Shown here in pieces: positions 21,801 through 33,676 of a DNA stretch of 64,000 nucleotides (position 1 is its first letter; every line of letters starts with the position of its first letter). A program made the translations under genes and the position numbers. This DNA is from Onchidella celtica (taxonomy: Eukaryota; Mollusca; Gastropoda; Systellommatophora; Onchidiidae): positions 2,830,690 to 2,894,689 of the forward strand of contig OZ007580.1 of NCBI GenBank assembly GCA_963931925.1, given 5' to 3'. Under the pieces are notes generated by a model. The model saw nothing but the letters and a program-made list of their open reading frames with translations, was not told the DNA's origin and did no database searches.

Positions 21801-23864
21801 GTCTCCAACGTATCCTGAACATCATCTGGCAGGACAAAGTCGTCTTAAGGAAATCCAGAATCCCAGCCTGTACATCAGCTTGAAACAGAGGCGCATGGAC
21901 TGGTTTGAGCACATAGTACGCAAGGAAGATGGCAGAATCCCAAAGATCTCTTCTACGGAGAGTTCGTGGGGGTAAAACGTCCAACAGGCAGACCCCACCT
22001 ACTCTAGATTCTATACACAAGGTTGTGTGCAACTGCAAGAGGGACTTGCAGGCCCTGGGCATCGAAGCGATGGCATGGGAAGCCGCTGCCTCAGACAGAA
22101 CACGCTGGAGGCAGTCAGTGAAGCAAGATCTCTCACTGTATGAAGAGACACTTACGCAAACAAGCCAAGGCAGTGCGGAAGAGGAGACAGACTGGCGCAC
22201 AAAACTGACAAACCAGCGTCGTCTTTCGGCTGCACCACCTGTGGAGACGATCACTCCTGGATAGGAATGTCCAGCCAGACACGACGCTGCACAAAATTGA
22301 AACATACAGACGTCCAGAGCACAACCCCAAAGTATTTCGAGTCTGACGGATGCCAACCAACAGCAATGAAAACGCCCTAGATTTCTTTGTTTGTTTGTTT
22401 GTTTCAGATATAATCACTAGTGCTGCCAAATTAACCACAAACTTGACAATAATAAGTTCATCTTCCTTACAAATCAAATGACATAATATCTACTACCTTG
22501 TGAATTTAATTTTTGTAATTCAGTTTATCTAATAAAAATGCCCTCGGAAAAACAATTTCACGCAAGAAATTCCTGCACGTCAATACGGACCTCTCCACTG
22601 AACACATAGATTTCTCCTGACTCACAATTCGTGTCTGTCTCGTGTTCCCGATAAACGTTGATGCTATCTATTAAGGTACTGAAATTGCATAAATCCAGTG
22701 TTGCAAAGGTCTTCTATCAGTCTCGAGTGTTCCAGGTAACAAAACAGTAGGTTAATTACCTCTTTTCATGAACGTGCACATTTAAGATTTAGACATGCAG
22801 ACAACTCAAGAATAACAAAGTAGGGTCAATTACAATTAGGCTTCCACATTCTATCCGTCTCGAGTGTCCGGGGTCACGAATACGATTAAGATATTATGCA
22901 GACATCTCAGTAAATGCCAAAGTGGCAATGTAGCAAAAATACTTACAATAAGTTGTTTGTTACCAACTTATGGCCAATTTCCGTGAAATGTTTGACCATG
23001 ACGCCACTAAAACAACTGCTGTAGCCAATGGGTAAGCCTAATCCGATCCCTGGTCCAGCCCTGTAGCGTTTTCAAAGGTTTACCACGCAACTGAAGTCTG
23101 TGTGTACAGAGACGGGAAATATTACGACCAACCCAGACGTTGGTTCCTGGGTTCCTGTAACGAAACCTGTTATTACAACAGGGACGGCTGGGGGAGGGGG
23201 GCAATTTTAGATTGTGGTGAAGGGGCGGAGCTATGGATGCCCCCCCCCTCCACCCCCACCCCCACCTCCAAAGTTGAAAACATTGTCTTCACAATAATAA
23301 ACTATGTCAGGCCTTTTAATTCACTGTTGTTAAGCCACTTTCACGACGGCAGTAAGTTTTAAAAAGTTCACGGTAGCAGATGCTCTCTTATTCCTGTTGG
23401 CTTGTTTCTATCTTGGATCATCATCTGGTTACATGATTAATGGAGAAGGTTTTTGATGTTGTTATTGTTGGTTTTATATGTTGTTGTTGTTGCTTTTTTC
23501 ACAGTTGCTTTCTCTTTTTATGTACTGACTAAAAAAAAAAGTAGCTACATTTTTCATTCAAACAGCATAATATGTTGTTCATATTATGAACATCTGCCAA
23601 TTTTCGAATTGTTTTAAAATAAGTACTCACCACCTTCCCTCCAGTTTCCTTTGTAGTCAGCAGTACTTGTCAGTGAACTGCCCAAAGTGACTTTGATGAG
23701 AGCGACAAGTGCTACCAGCGACAATAATTTTATTATTTCCGGTGTTAACTGTTATTTCAGTGTCGCCAACTCACCACAAACAGCGACGTTGATGGGAGGG
23801 TCAAGGGTCAATGTTTACGGTGAATAATTGCTGTTTCAATGCTGCGTATTCATCACGAACATAC

Positions 23865-23865
23865 C

Positions 23866-23903
<38 letters not shown>

Positions 23904-23911
23904 GTCTCTCT

Positions 23912-23947
<36 letters not shown>
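23865..23947. repeat. (CT)n microsatellite
   Basis: CTCTCT with scattered TTTC and TGTC interruptions. The leucine/serine frames over it are artefacts. Confidence 0.95.
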
Positions 23948-23949
<2 letters not shown>

Positions 23950-24116
23950 TTCTTTCCACCTTTCAGAGCTACAGTAAACACTTATGTGGTTGAAATTATG
24001 GGAAGGCCCCCTAACCGCGACCCCCCCCCCCTTTGTTCCGCCTTGCCTGCACACAGCAGTGCCTCTGCAGTAACCTAATCTTACGACACGTTCAGTCAGA
24101 TGATCTAGATTCTAGC

Positions 24117-24214
24117 TCTCTGTCTGTTTCTCTCTCTCTCTCTCCCTCTCTCTCTCCCGCTCTCTCTCCCTCTCTCTCTCTGTCTGTCTGTCTGTCTCTC
24201 TCTCTCTGTCTCTC

Positions 24215-24253
<39 letters not shown>
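24117..24253. repeat. (CT)n/(CTGT)n microsatellite
   Basis: CTCT tract with CTGTCTGT inserts, 170 bp from the previous one. Confidence 0.95.
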
Positions 24254-24254
<1 letters not shown>

Positions 24255-25939
24255 CGTATGTGTTTGTGTGAACACAATGTATGCGCCAGACACACAGAAA
24301 GCAGACTTCTGATAAAGTGGGTCTAGGGCAACGTCGGATTTAGACCTAATGAGGCCATTATCAACTGTGTAAAGTCTAGAGGCCTCTTGCCAAAACTAGC
24401 AGGTCTCACAAAGGTGTGAGGTAAAACAAGACCTTGGATCGCTACGTAACAAACTGAAAACAGATAACATGCCATTCATTCATACATTAGCAATATTAGT
24501 TAAAGTGAAATACACCAATTCTTTCAAATAACTGCATTTGCTGATATGAAATTGACCATCTGGCTATCTCGTAGATTGTAATATACCCTGGAAACAAAAC
24601 TTACTTAAAATTAGCTACGTGATTATAAAGAACTCATAAAATTTAATTGTTGGATTAATGTAAAATCATATATCTCTAATAAAACAGTTAAATACTCCAT
24701 GCCAAATGCCATTGAACGTTTTCAAACATCAAGGTGTCTTATCCTGGAGATCCGCCTTTCTACTGACCGTGTGTTCCTACAATGGGCTGAGATGCGGCCA
24801 AGCGTGTGGAAAGTATAAAGGGGTGAGGTGGGGGAGGGGGGGGGGAGGAGAAATCGGGCGCATGTAGTTTATGGACGGCCCTATACGACTAAACGCGGCC
24901 CAAGTCAGTGACTATCCATTCAAATAGGCCCTCTCTTGTCTCATGGATAATATTATTCACAACCTTACTGACCCAGTTTGCGGCCCTTACACTGGTGTGT
25001 CACAGCTCTGACCAAGGGATGCGTCCAAACACTGTAGAATGGTATTAAAATATGCAGAAATAACTTGTACATTATTTGGTGGTATACATTCCTCGGCACG
25101 ACTGGCAAACAATTAATAATGGCTTCATTTTTCTATTTGCATAGTGTCAACCTTCGCCCTCAGGGTTGCCAGACTGAAATTTTAAGTCTAAGCCAAACAA
25201 TGTCAGAAAAAAAACAACAACAAATTTCAGAATAATTTTCATACTAAAATCACATGAAAACTCCAGAACCAGGTTAATATCATCCCCCCAGCCCCACCCA
25301 CTGCAGTGAATGGAACATTTAGCTTAAATGTTATCAGTTGTGACTTTTTTTTTTCAAAAAAATTCTAGACATGCAGTGAAAGCCCTTCCAGTATTTATTT
25401 GAAAGCGATAATTCTGCCGCGATTCTCACAACAGCATCAAGAAGATTCAGCTGCATTCTGTTTCTAGACTTTATTTTAACGAAGGACACATGAGACACTG
25501 TCCTCTTGACTACTACAGCAGTGTTGACTGGCTTTATAAAGGAAACAAGAAATAAAAGGGTGGCCGGCTCTTTAAATGCTTCATGATGAAATATATCAAT
25601 CCAGAACCACAGTCTGTGTGTAGGGCGTCCATAGCGATACCATCAAACACAAAGAAACGGAAAAGACAAAAGGAACATTCAGTCAAAAGACCTTTTTCGG
25701 GCAAAATATTGAAATAGTATAGAAAGATAATGAAATGAATAAAGAAATTGTAAAACTCACAAAAACCCTTTCTTTGCTAATAAACAGATCTTTGGGGCTT
25801 CCATTTAAATGCTACTAATAATAGTTCGTCCATCAGGTATGATGATGACCTTAACAACACCAGAGGAATAAAGAACAGAAATTGTTGAGAATTTCAACAC
25901 ATGGACAATAAAGAGAACTAAAGGACACAGAGGACAGAA

Positions 25940-26735
25940 TGGAAAGACTGTTCTTTCATGACTTATGGCTTCTCATGTGACTGATAAGTCATATTTTTGC
26001 CCTGCAGACCCTTCCGCATAAATGACAAGAGTGCTCCGTTGGTTCAGTACCATTGGGCCTTTTCTTGCGCCGTTCTCTTTTTTTGATAGCCTGCTGGACT
26101 CTGTCAGCTTCCCATGCTTTGCTGCCTCTGGTAAGGGCCGCCCTCCAATTTGCACGATCAAGCGAGAGCTTTTCCCACTCACTCACATCAATGGCAAAGG
26201 CCTTCATTGATTGCTTGAGAGTGTCTTTGTAACGTCTCTTTGGGGCCCCAACATTCCTCGTTCCATTGGAGAGCTCAGAGAAGAAGATTTGCTTAGGGAG
26301 TCTGGAGTCGGGCATTCTGACAACATGTCCTGCCCAACGTAGCTGAATTTTTTTCAGGTGGCAGAAGATGCTCAATTCCTTGGCACGATTGAGGACCTCA
26401 GTGTCTGGAATTTTATCCTGCCATTTGATCCTTAGGATCTTTCTAAGGCAGGCCAGATGAAAGTGATTTAGCTTTCTGGCATGCGATTGGTACACTGTCC
26501 AGGTTTCAGCCCCATAGAGTAGGGTGGGAAGGACCACAGCATTGTACACTTTCAGCTTAGTGTCTGTGTGAATGCCGGCAACATCCCATACTCTCTTTCG
26601 AAGCCTGCCAAATGCAGAGCTGGCTTTGCTGATTCTTGAGAGAATTTCAGTATCAACACGAGCCGCGGAAGACAGTGTACTGCCAAGATAGGTGAAGTTC
26701 TCCGACACCTTCAGGAGACTGTCATTAAATGCTAC
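25940..26735 (-). mobile_element. 5'-truncated LINE, RT C-terminus with a broken C2H2 finger
   Basis: Minus strand: VSENFTYLGSTLSS, VVLPTLLYGAETWTVY, LRWAGHVVRMPDSRLPKQIF, then APKRRYKDTLK and WRAAL. This is the region after RT in APE-type LINEs. It ends in a zinc finger CHLCGRVCRAKI-stop-LISHMRSH, where TGA interrupts a C-x2-C-x12-H-x3-H pattern. The open part is long and well kept, so the insertion may be fairly young. Truncated at about 26735. Confidence 0.8.
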
Positions 26736-27032
26736 TACAGCTCTTTAAACTGCCATACTATCCGAAACACAGGACACTCGGATACTTGCTGTAATAGTGG
26801 TGAAGGCCCATAAACATGTCTATCGAAAAGGCTACGAAAACTAGTCATCGTAAAAATGTGAAACCTGGTAGATCTATTTATATATGTTTATATAATAAAT
26901 ATTTTAGATATTTATATGATTTAAAATGTATTATAAGTAAAGGTTTGTTTACACTGGTAGGTTTTAGTAATAGAAAAAAGGAATGGGGGACTGTGTGGGA
27001 AGAACTCTCCTGGCTTTCCGTCTTTTGTTTTT

Positions 27033-27136
27033 CCGATTTCCCCCTTCGAAACGCTGTTTGTTTACGCTGGTCCGTTTTCTGAATGAGAAACGATGCGCAT
27101 CGTTTGTTTTGGTCATGTTTCGAAGGGGGAAATCGG
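27033..27136. repeat. inverted repeat with an inner palindrome
   Basis: Arms 27033-27052 and 27117-27136 are perfect 20-bp inverted copies (CCGATTTCCCCCTTCGAAAC). The 64-bp loop contains a perfect 18-bp palindrome AAACGATGCGCATCGTTT (27088-27105). Confidence 0.85.
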
Positions 27137-28237
27137 ATAACAAAAGACTGCATGCGTAGATTATATATTATTAGTGATTTTACAAGACAGCAAAAGAGGC
27201 AACGGAACTATTATCTATAGTTATAGCCTCAGTTGGCCTGCCAGTTTACGTGGGTATACCTGTATGAGAAGACTTGGAGCGTCATATTTTATTACTTCTA
27301 CAATTTCGCCAATTTGTAAGCTACTTTGAACCGGAAAAACATCTGCACCTTGATCCACCATTTTAAGCAAGAATTAAAAACTTGGATGGAAGAGTGGTGT
27401 CATCCAGGAGACGCTGACAGAACAGATTATGTGCACATTTCCCTACCAGACTGTGTCTCTCGCACACCCCAGATCCCTACATCTCTGACGGCACGTGTGT
27501 AGTTGGGTGGGCGGTTCCTCTACGGTCTCATTCTGCTCTATCGATCTGCTATTATTCTGTCTGTTGTCTTCCTTTTTCCTAGCACAATGTGTGTCGACCT
27601 GCTTTCTTCAAACTCAAACCTGCAAAACCCCGCACTCGACACGCTACACCAGGGAAGAGAAGATGAAAAACTAAAATTCTGTTGTTGATCTCCTCTTCCC
27701 CCCCCCCCCCTCTCTCTCTTTGCCTATGCCGCGCACGACATCAACGTTTTGTGACTACAACAGATCGCGGCCCTCTCAACACACCTTGCTGGTCGAAATT
27801 CAATTTTAAACACCCCATCTGTGTGTTCTACAGCAAAGACCTGTCGTGCAAACAATTAATTCTGTTAGTGTTTTCATCTTTTCCAAGGGTCGTTATTAAC
27901 ATGACCCAGATAAAGATCGATCTAGCGATGGGCTCAGGCAGCTGGCATAGTAACTAATATAGAATGTGCACTATGTAACGTCGCTATGCTGCAAGACTCC
28001 CGTAACTAACATTTGGAAAATTTCACAGGAGAGCCAGCCCAAAAAAAAGTGATCGTCTTTGGCTTATTGCCGCCAGCAAAATTCTAAAGACAAAGGACTT
28101 AATGATTGCCATATCGTTATTTATAGGAACTGAGCCAAAGGTCTCTGTTATATTCATAGTGTAGGGTGCAGCTAGCTTGAAACTCGAAGCTAGCGGAATT
28201 CGATCTGAACATAAGATATGTCAGGCGCTTCCAACAT

Positions 28238-28415
28238 TCACATGTATTTCGGCCTTTTGTCCGTGGCAACTTCTCGAAGTAAGTTTACCTCTAGCCTGTC
28301 TTACTCAATAGTTTGAATTTATCCGTCCACCAAATTTAAGCAACCGACAAAGAGGAAAGTTCAAAGTGGGTGCTTTTAGCGTTATTATTTTCAGTTGAAA
28401 TAACAATAACAACAG
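28238..28415 (+). repeat. dispersed repeat D1, copy 2
   Basis: Diverged copy of 745-945, same orientation, with the same order of shared blocks. Confidence 0.5.
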
Positions 28416-28698
28416 AACATAACAATGTTATTTTACTTATTTATGAACAACTAATGATGAACAGATACTGGTATACCAGAACCAAATACTGTCTGTCAGC
28501 GAGAACACATCAATACCGAAATATTCGAAAATACATGGGAGTTTGGGGTAAGTGGGCGATTACAGTACATTCGGTTTTGTCCAATGGGTAACTTGTTCTT
28601 TAGTTCATTTTTCCTGGACTCGAGACTCCTCCGAATAGACGACTACTACTACATTGACAACACGGTAATTAAGTAGTATTAACTACAGGTTGTTAGGC

Positions 28699-28901
28699 CA
28701 GGCGCACAAACGTGATTTTTTTTTTTTTTATACAACCCAGCCCTAGAAACTATTTAATTACCGGTAATTAAAAATTTACTTTTCACTTTGCAGATTAAAA
28801 AATCATCTATGTGCACGTCGGACAGGGAGATTGTTTATAGTATCCTGGCAACTAAATGGTTTCTCCGTCTGGACATCTAAAAATTCACTCGTGTGCGCCT
28901 G
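28699..28901. mobile_element. MITE-like unit, 203 bp
   Basis: Near-inverted ends CAGGCGCACAAACGTG and CAGGCGCACACGAGTG (as complement), with no coding content. No clear target duplication, so the class is not assigned. Confidence 0.35.
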
Positions 28902-29281
28902 CAGGTAATTCCACAATGGGAGAAAGAAAACAAAAATAAGCATTCTTTAAAGTTTCCTCTGAATTTCAGATTTTTCTTCTCTTTTTATTTTTTTTATTAT
29001 AATCCCCCGACCAGACCACACCCTTCCCGGGGAAAAAAATCCAGAATCAGCAATTAATACCCCAGATACAGGGAATGTTCCCCCCCCCCCCCCCCAAGCT
29101 GGGAACTCTTGAAGCGGGAACTAGATAGGACATGTGCAGGGCGGGCTGAAGATGAAGTAGAGGAGATGGGATGAAATATGAGGTAGGTGTGGAGAGGCTA
29201 ATTTAAGTAGATGAGTGGTGAAAGAGGAAGATGATGGGGATTGGAGAAAGATGACAAGGGGGAGAAGGAGTGAAAGCGGAA

Positions 29282-32200
29282 CAAGTATTATATCTCAAAA
29301 ATACACCCATGTTTTTCTTTCTTATTTTCAGGTATTATATCTCAAAAATACACCCATGTTTTTCTTTCTTATTTTCAAGTGTTATATCTCAAAAATACAC
29401 CCATATATGTTTTTCTTTCTTATTTTCAAGTATTATATCTCAAAAATACACCCATGTTTTTCTTTCTTATTTTCAAGTATTATATCTCAAAAAATACACC
29501 CATGTTTTTTCTTTCTTATTTTCAAGTATTATATCTCAAAAATACACCCATGTTTTTCTTTTTTATTTTCGAGTGTTATATCTCAAAAATACACCCATGT
29601 TTTTCTTTCTTATTTTCAAGTATTATATCTCAAAAATACACCCATGTGTTTCTTTCTTATTTTCAAGTGTTATATCTCAAAAATACACCCATGTGTTTCT
29701 TTCTTATTTTCAAGTATTATATCTCAAAAATACACCCATGTTTCTCTTTCTTATTTTCAAGTATTATATCTCAAAAATACACCCATGTTTTTCTTTCTTA
29801 TTTTCAAGTATTATATCTCAAAAATACACCCATGTGTTTCTTTCTTATTTTCAAGTATTATATCTTAAAAATACACCCATGTGTTTCTTTCTTATTTTCA
29901 AGTATTATATCTCAAAAATACACCCATGTTTTTCTTTCTTATTTTCAAGTATTATATCTCAAAAATACACCCATGTTTTTTCTTTCTTATTTTCAAGTAT
30001 TATATCTCAAAAATACACCCATGTTTTTCTTTCTTATTTTCAAGTGTTATATCTCAAAAATACACCCATGTTTTTTCTTTCTTGTTTTCAAGTGCTATAT
30101 CTCAAAAATACACCCATGTTTTTCTTTCTTATTTTCAAGTGTTATATCTCAAAAATACACCCATGTTTTTCTTTCTTATTTTCAAGTGTTATATCTCAAA
30201 AATACACCCATGTTTTTCTTTCTTATTTTCAAGTATTATATCTCAAAAATACACCCATGTTTTCCTTTCTTATTTTCAAATGTTATATCTCAAAAATACA
30301 CCCATGTTTTTCTTTCTTATTTTCAAGTATTATATCTTAAAAATACACCCATGTGTTTCTTTCTTATTTTCAAGTATTATATCTCAAAAATACACCCATG
30401 TTTTTCTTTCTTATTTTCGAGTGTTATATCTCAAAAATACACCCATGTTTTTCTTCCTTATTTTCAAGTATTATATCTCAAAAATACACCCATGTTTTTT
30501 CTTTCTTGTTTTCAAGTGCTATATCTCAAAAATACACCCATGTTTTTCTTTCTTATTTTCAAGTGTTATATCTCAAAAATACACCCATGTTTTTCTTTCT
30601 TATTTTCAAGTGTTATATCTCAAAAATACACCCATGTTTTTCTTTCTTATTTTCAAGTATTATATCTCAAAAATACAGCCATGTTTTTCTTTCTTATTTT
30701 CAAGTGTTATATCTCAAAAATACACCCATGTTTTTCTTTCTTATTTTCAAGTGTTATATCTCAAAAATACACCCATGTTTTTCTTTCTTATTTTCAAGTA
30801 TTATATCCCAAAAATACACCCATGTGTTTCTTTCTTATTTTCAAGTATTATATCTCAAAAATACACCCATGTTTTCCTTTCTTATTTTCAAATGTTATAT
30901 CTCAAAAATACACCCATGTTTTTCTTTCTTATTTTCAAGTATTATATCTCAAAAATACACCCATGTTTTTCTTTCTTATTTTCAAGTGTTATTTCTCAAA
31001 AATACACCCATGTTTTTCTTTCTTATTTTCAAGTGTTATATCTCAAAAATACACCCATGTTTTCTTTCTTATTTTCAAGTATTATATCTCAAAAATACAC
31101 CCATGTTTTTCTTTCTTATTTTCAAGTATTATATCTCAAAAAATACACCCATGTTTTTTCTTTCTTATTTTCAAGTATTATATCTCAAAAATACACCCAT
31201 GTTTTTCTTTCTTATTTTCGAGTGTTATATCTCAAAAACAAACCCATGTTTTTCTTTCTTATTTTCAAGTATTATATCTCAAAAATACACCCATGTGTTT
31301 CTTTCTTATTTTCAAGTATTATATCTCAAAAATACACCCATGTTTTTCTTTCTTGTTTTCAAATGTTATATCTCAAAAATACACCCATGTTTTTCTTTCT
31401 TATTTTCAAGTATTATATCTCAAAAATACACCCATGTTTCTCTTTCTTATTTTCAAGTGTTATATCTCAAAAATACACCCATGTTTTTCTTTCTTATTTT
31501 CAAGTGTTATATCTCAAAAATACACCCATGTTTTTCTTTCTTTTTTTCAAGTGTTATATCTCAAAAATACACCCATGTTTTTCTTTCTTATTTTCAAGTG
31601 TTATATCTCAAAAATACACCCATGTTTTTCTTTCTTATTTTCAAGTATTATATCTCAAAAATACACCCATGTGTTTCTTTCTTATTTTCAAGTGTTATAT
31701 CTCAAAAATACACCCATGTTTTTCTTTCTTATTTTCAAGTGTTATATCTCAAAAATACACCCATGTTTTTCTTTCTTATTTTCAAGTGTTATATCTCAAA
31801 AATACACCCATGTTTTTCTTTCTTATTTTCAAGTGTTATATCTCAAAAATACACCCATGTTTTTCTTTCTTATTTTCAAGTGTTATATCTCAAAAATACA
31901 CCCATGTTTTTTCTTTCTTGTTTTCAAGTCCTATATCTCAAAGATACACCCATGTTTTTCTTTCTTATTTGAAGTGTTATACCTCAAAAATACACCCATG
32001 TTTTTCTTTCTTATTTTCAAGTGTTATATCTCAAAAATACACCCATGTTTTTCTTTCTTATTTTCAAGTATTATATCCCAAAAATACACCCATGTGTTTC
32101 TTTCTTATTTTCAAGTATTATATCTCAAAAATACACCCATGTTTTTCTTTCTTATTTTCAAATGTTATATCTCAAAAATACACCCATGTTTTTCTTTCTT

Positions 32201-33170
32201 ATTTTCAAGTATTATATCTCAAAAATACACCCATGTTTTTCTTTCTTATTTTCAAGTGTTATTTCTCAAAAATACACCCATGTTTTTCTTTCTTATTTTC
32301 AAGTGTTATATCTCAAAAATACACCCATGTTTTTCTTTCTTATTTTCAAGTATTATATCTCAAAAATACACCCATGTTTTTCTTTCTTATTTTCAAGTAT
32401 TATATCTCAAAAAATACACCCATGTTTTTTCTTTCTTATTTTCAAGTATTATATCTCAAAAATACACCCATGTTTTTCTTTCTTATTTTCGAGTGTTATA
32501 TCTCAAAAATAAACCCATGTTTTTCTTTCTTATTTTCAAGTATTATATCTCAAAAATACACCCATGTGTTTCTTTCTTATTTTCAAGTGTTATATCTCAA
32601 AAATACACCCATGTTTTTCTTTCTTATTTTCAAGTGTTATATCTCAAAAATACACCCATGTTTTTCTTTCTTATTTTCAAGTGTTATATCTCAAAAATAC
32701 ACCCATGTTTTTCTTTCTTATTTTCAAGTATTATATCTCAAAAATACACCCATGTTTTTCTTTCTTATTTTCAAGTGTTATATCTCAAAAATACACCCAT
32801 GTTTTTCTTTCTTATTTTCGAGTGTTATATCTCAAAAATACACCCATGTTTTTCTTTCTTTTTTTCAATGTTATATCTCAAAAATACACCCATGTTTTTC
32901 TTTCTTATTTTCAAGTGTTATATCTCAAAAATACACCCATGTTTTTCTTTCTTATTTTCAAGTATTATATCTCAAAAATACACCCATGTGTTTCTTTCTT
33001 ATTTTCAAGTGTTATATCTCAAAAATACACCCATGTTTTTCTTTCTTGTTTTCAAGTGCTATATCTCAAAAATACACCCATGTTTTTCTTTCTTATTTGA
33101 AGTGTTATACCTCAAAAATACACCCATGTTTTTCTTTCTTATTTTCAAGTGTTATATCTCAAAAATACAC
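29282..33170 (+). repeat. 47-bp satellite array, about 83 copies
   Basis: Unit: TATTATATCTCAAAAATACA, then CCCATGTTTTTCTTTCTTAT, then TTTCAAG, 47 bp. Copies differ by few bases (TATT/TGTT start, TTTTT/TGTTT, 46- and 48-bp length variants). Shared rare variants show that blocks were duplicated inside the array. The unit has no stop in any of the three forward frames. Because 47 is not a multiple of three, forward frames run open for over 1000 codons, each cycling through all three phases every 141 bp. The reverse strand is not open. Confidence 0.97.
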
Positions 33171-33223
33171 TCACGGAGCTGGGAAATGGAAAAAAAAGGT
33201 CGCTACCTGGATTGTGTTTTATC

Positions 33224-33272
33224 AGTTGTGTGTGTGTGGGCGCGCGTGTATGTATGTATGTGTGTGTGTGTG
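33224..33272. repeat. (GT)n microsatellite
   Basis: TGTGTG with GCGCGC and GTAT interruptions, just after the satellite. Confidence 0.9.
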
Positions 33273-33389
33273 ATTTACGCTTACCAGGGAAGACCTACTA
33301 GGAAAATTGAGAAAGCGATATTTAGAAAACGCACGTCATTATGACTCGAAGAAGACGCACGAAAAAAAGCCAGGAAAAAGGCTCCTTGG

Positions 33390-33676
33390 GAACAGGCTTT
33401 TACTTGTATGTTTACAACACGAACAGACACGAGTCTGCATCCGTAGGGTTTAGTTTGTCTACAAACGATTCTGGAAACCATACACCCAATCCAGCATGGA
33501 ATAGGTCAAGGGCAATAACTCAGTAAATAAAAAGGTGAGGACTTTTGCGAAAGGGGGATAACCTGACATATTATAATGTAGCTGGTACTACATGTAATTA
33601 CATGTACAACTTTTTCACCTATATTGTGGGATTCGAAGAGGGTGCGTAGAATTATATTTTATAACAGTGGCTAAAA
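33390..33676 (+). repeat. dispersed repeat D2, copy 1
   Basis: Reverse-complement copy of 59703-59967. Shared blocks include GACACGAGTCTGCATCCGTA, a GTTTGTCTACAAACGATTCTGG block, a GGCAATAACTCAGTAAATAAA block and GATTCGAAGAGGGTGCGTAG. Family unknown. Confidence 0.7.

Larger units (their letters stand above)
17221..22408 (+). mobile_element. decayed non-LTR retrotransposon (APE endonuclease plus RT), interrupted by a Harbinger element
   Basis: A GC-richer 5' leader (17221-17753) is followed, after the inserted DNA element, by an endonuclease with LGTWNIRTM and ALQETRLLGS (19300-19450) and LFILADFNARVAAD (19745). Then come a DRxxQMKYW linker, an RT with GKAPGKDGVPAEVL (20780), NHYRGISLLSIVGK (20955), SGVKQGCIPAP (21180) and FLFADDAAIATH (21370), and a C-terminal segment RRMDWFEHIVRKEDGR (21890). 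The frame changes and stops are many. It ends near a (TTTG)n run at 22385-22407. Clade not assigned. Confidence 0.8.
22409..25930. other. intergenic, no gene recognised
   Basis: Holds two (CT)n tracts (23865-23947, 24117-24253), a G-rich tract near 24831-24846 and C-rich runs near 23240 and 24023. No coding block seen. Confidence 0.55.
26736..29281. other. intergenic, no gene recognised
   Basis: Holds the hairpin at 27033-27136, dispersed repeat D1 copy 2, a small MITE-like unit (28699-28901) and a poly-C run near 29079-29096. Nothing coding seen. Confidence 0.55.

Noticed and set aside
23811-24326. Serine/leucine and arginine/glutamate frames
   Set aside because: Translations of (CT)n tracts on the two strands.
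29282-33170. CRISPR-like array
   Set aside because: Units abut directly with no unique spacers, and the context is an animal genome.
29379-33344. A 1321-residue open frame as a real protein
   Set aside because: It is the translation of a satellite whose unit lacks stops in every forward frame. Parallel frames are equally open and no start, domain or codon pattern favours one.
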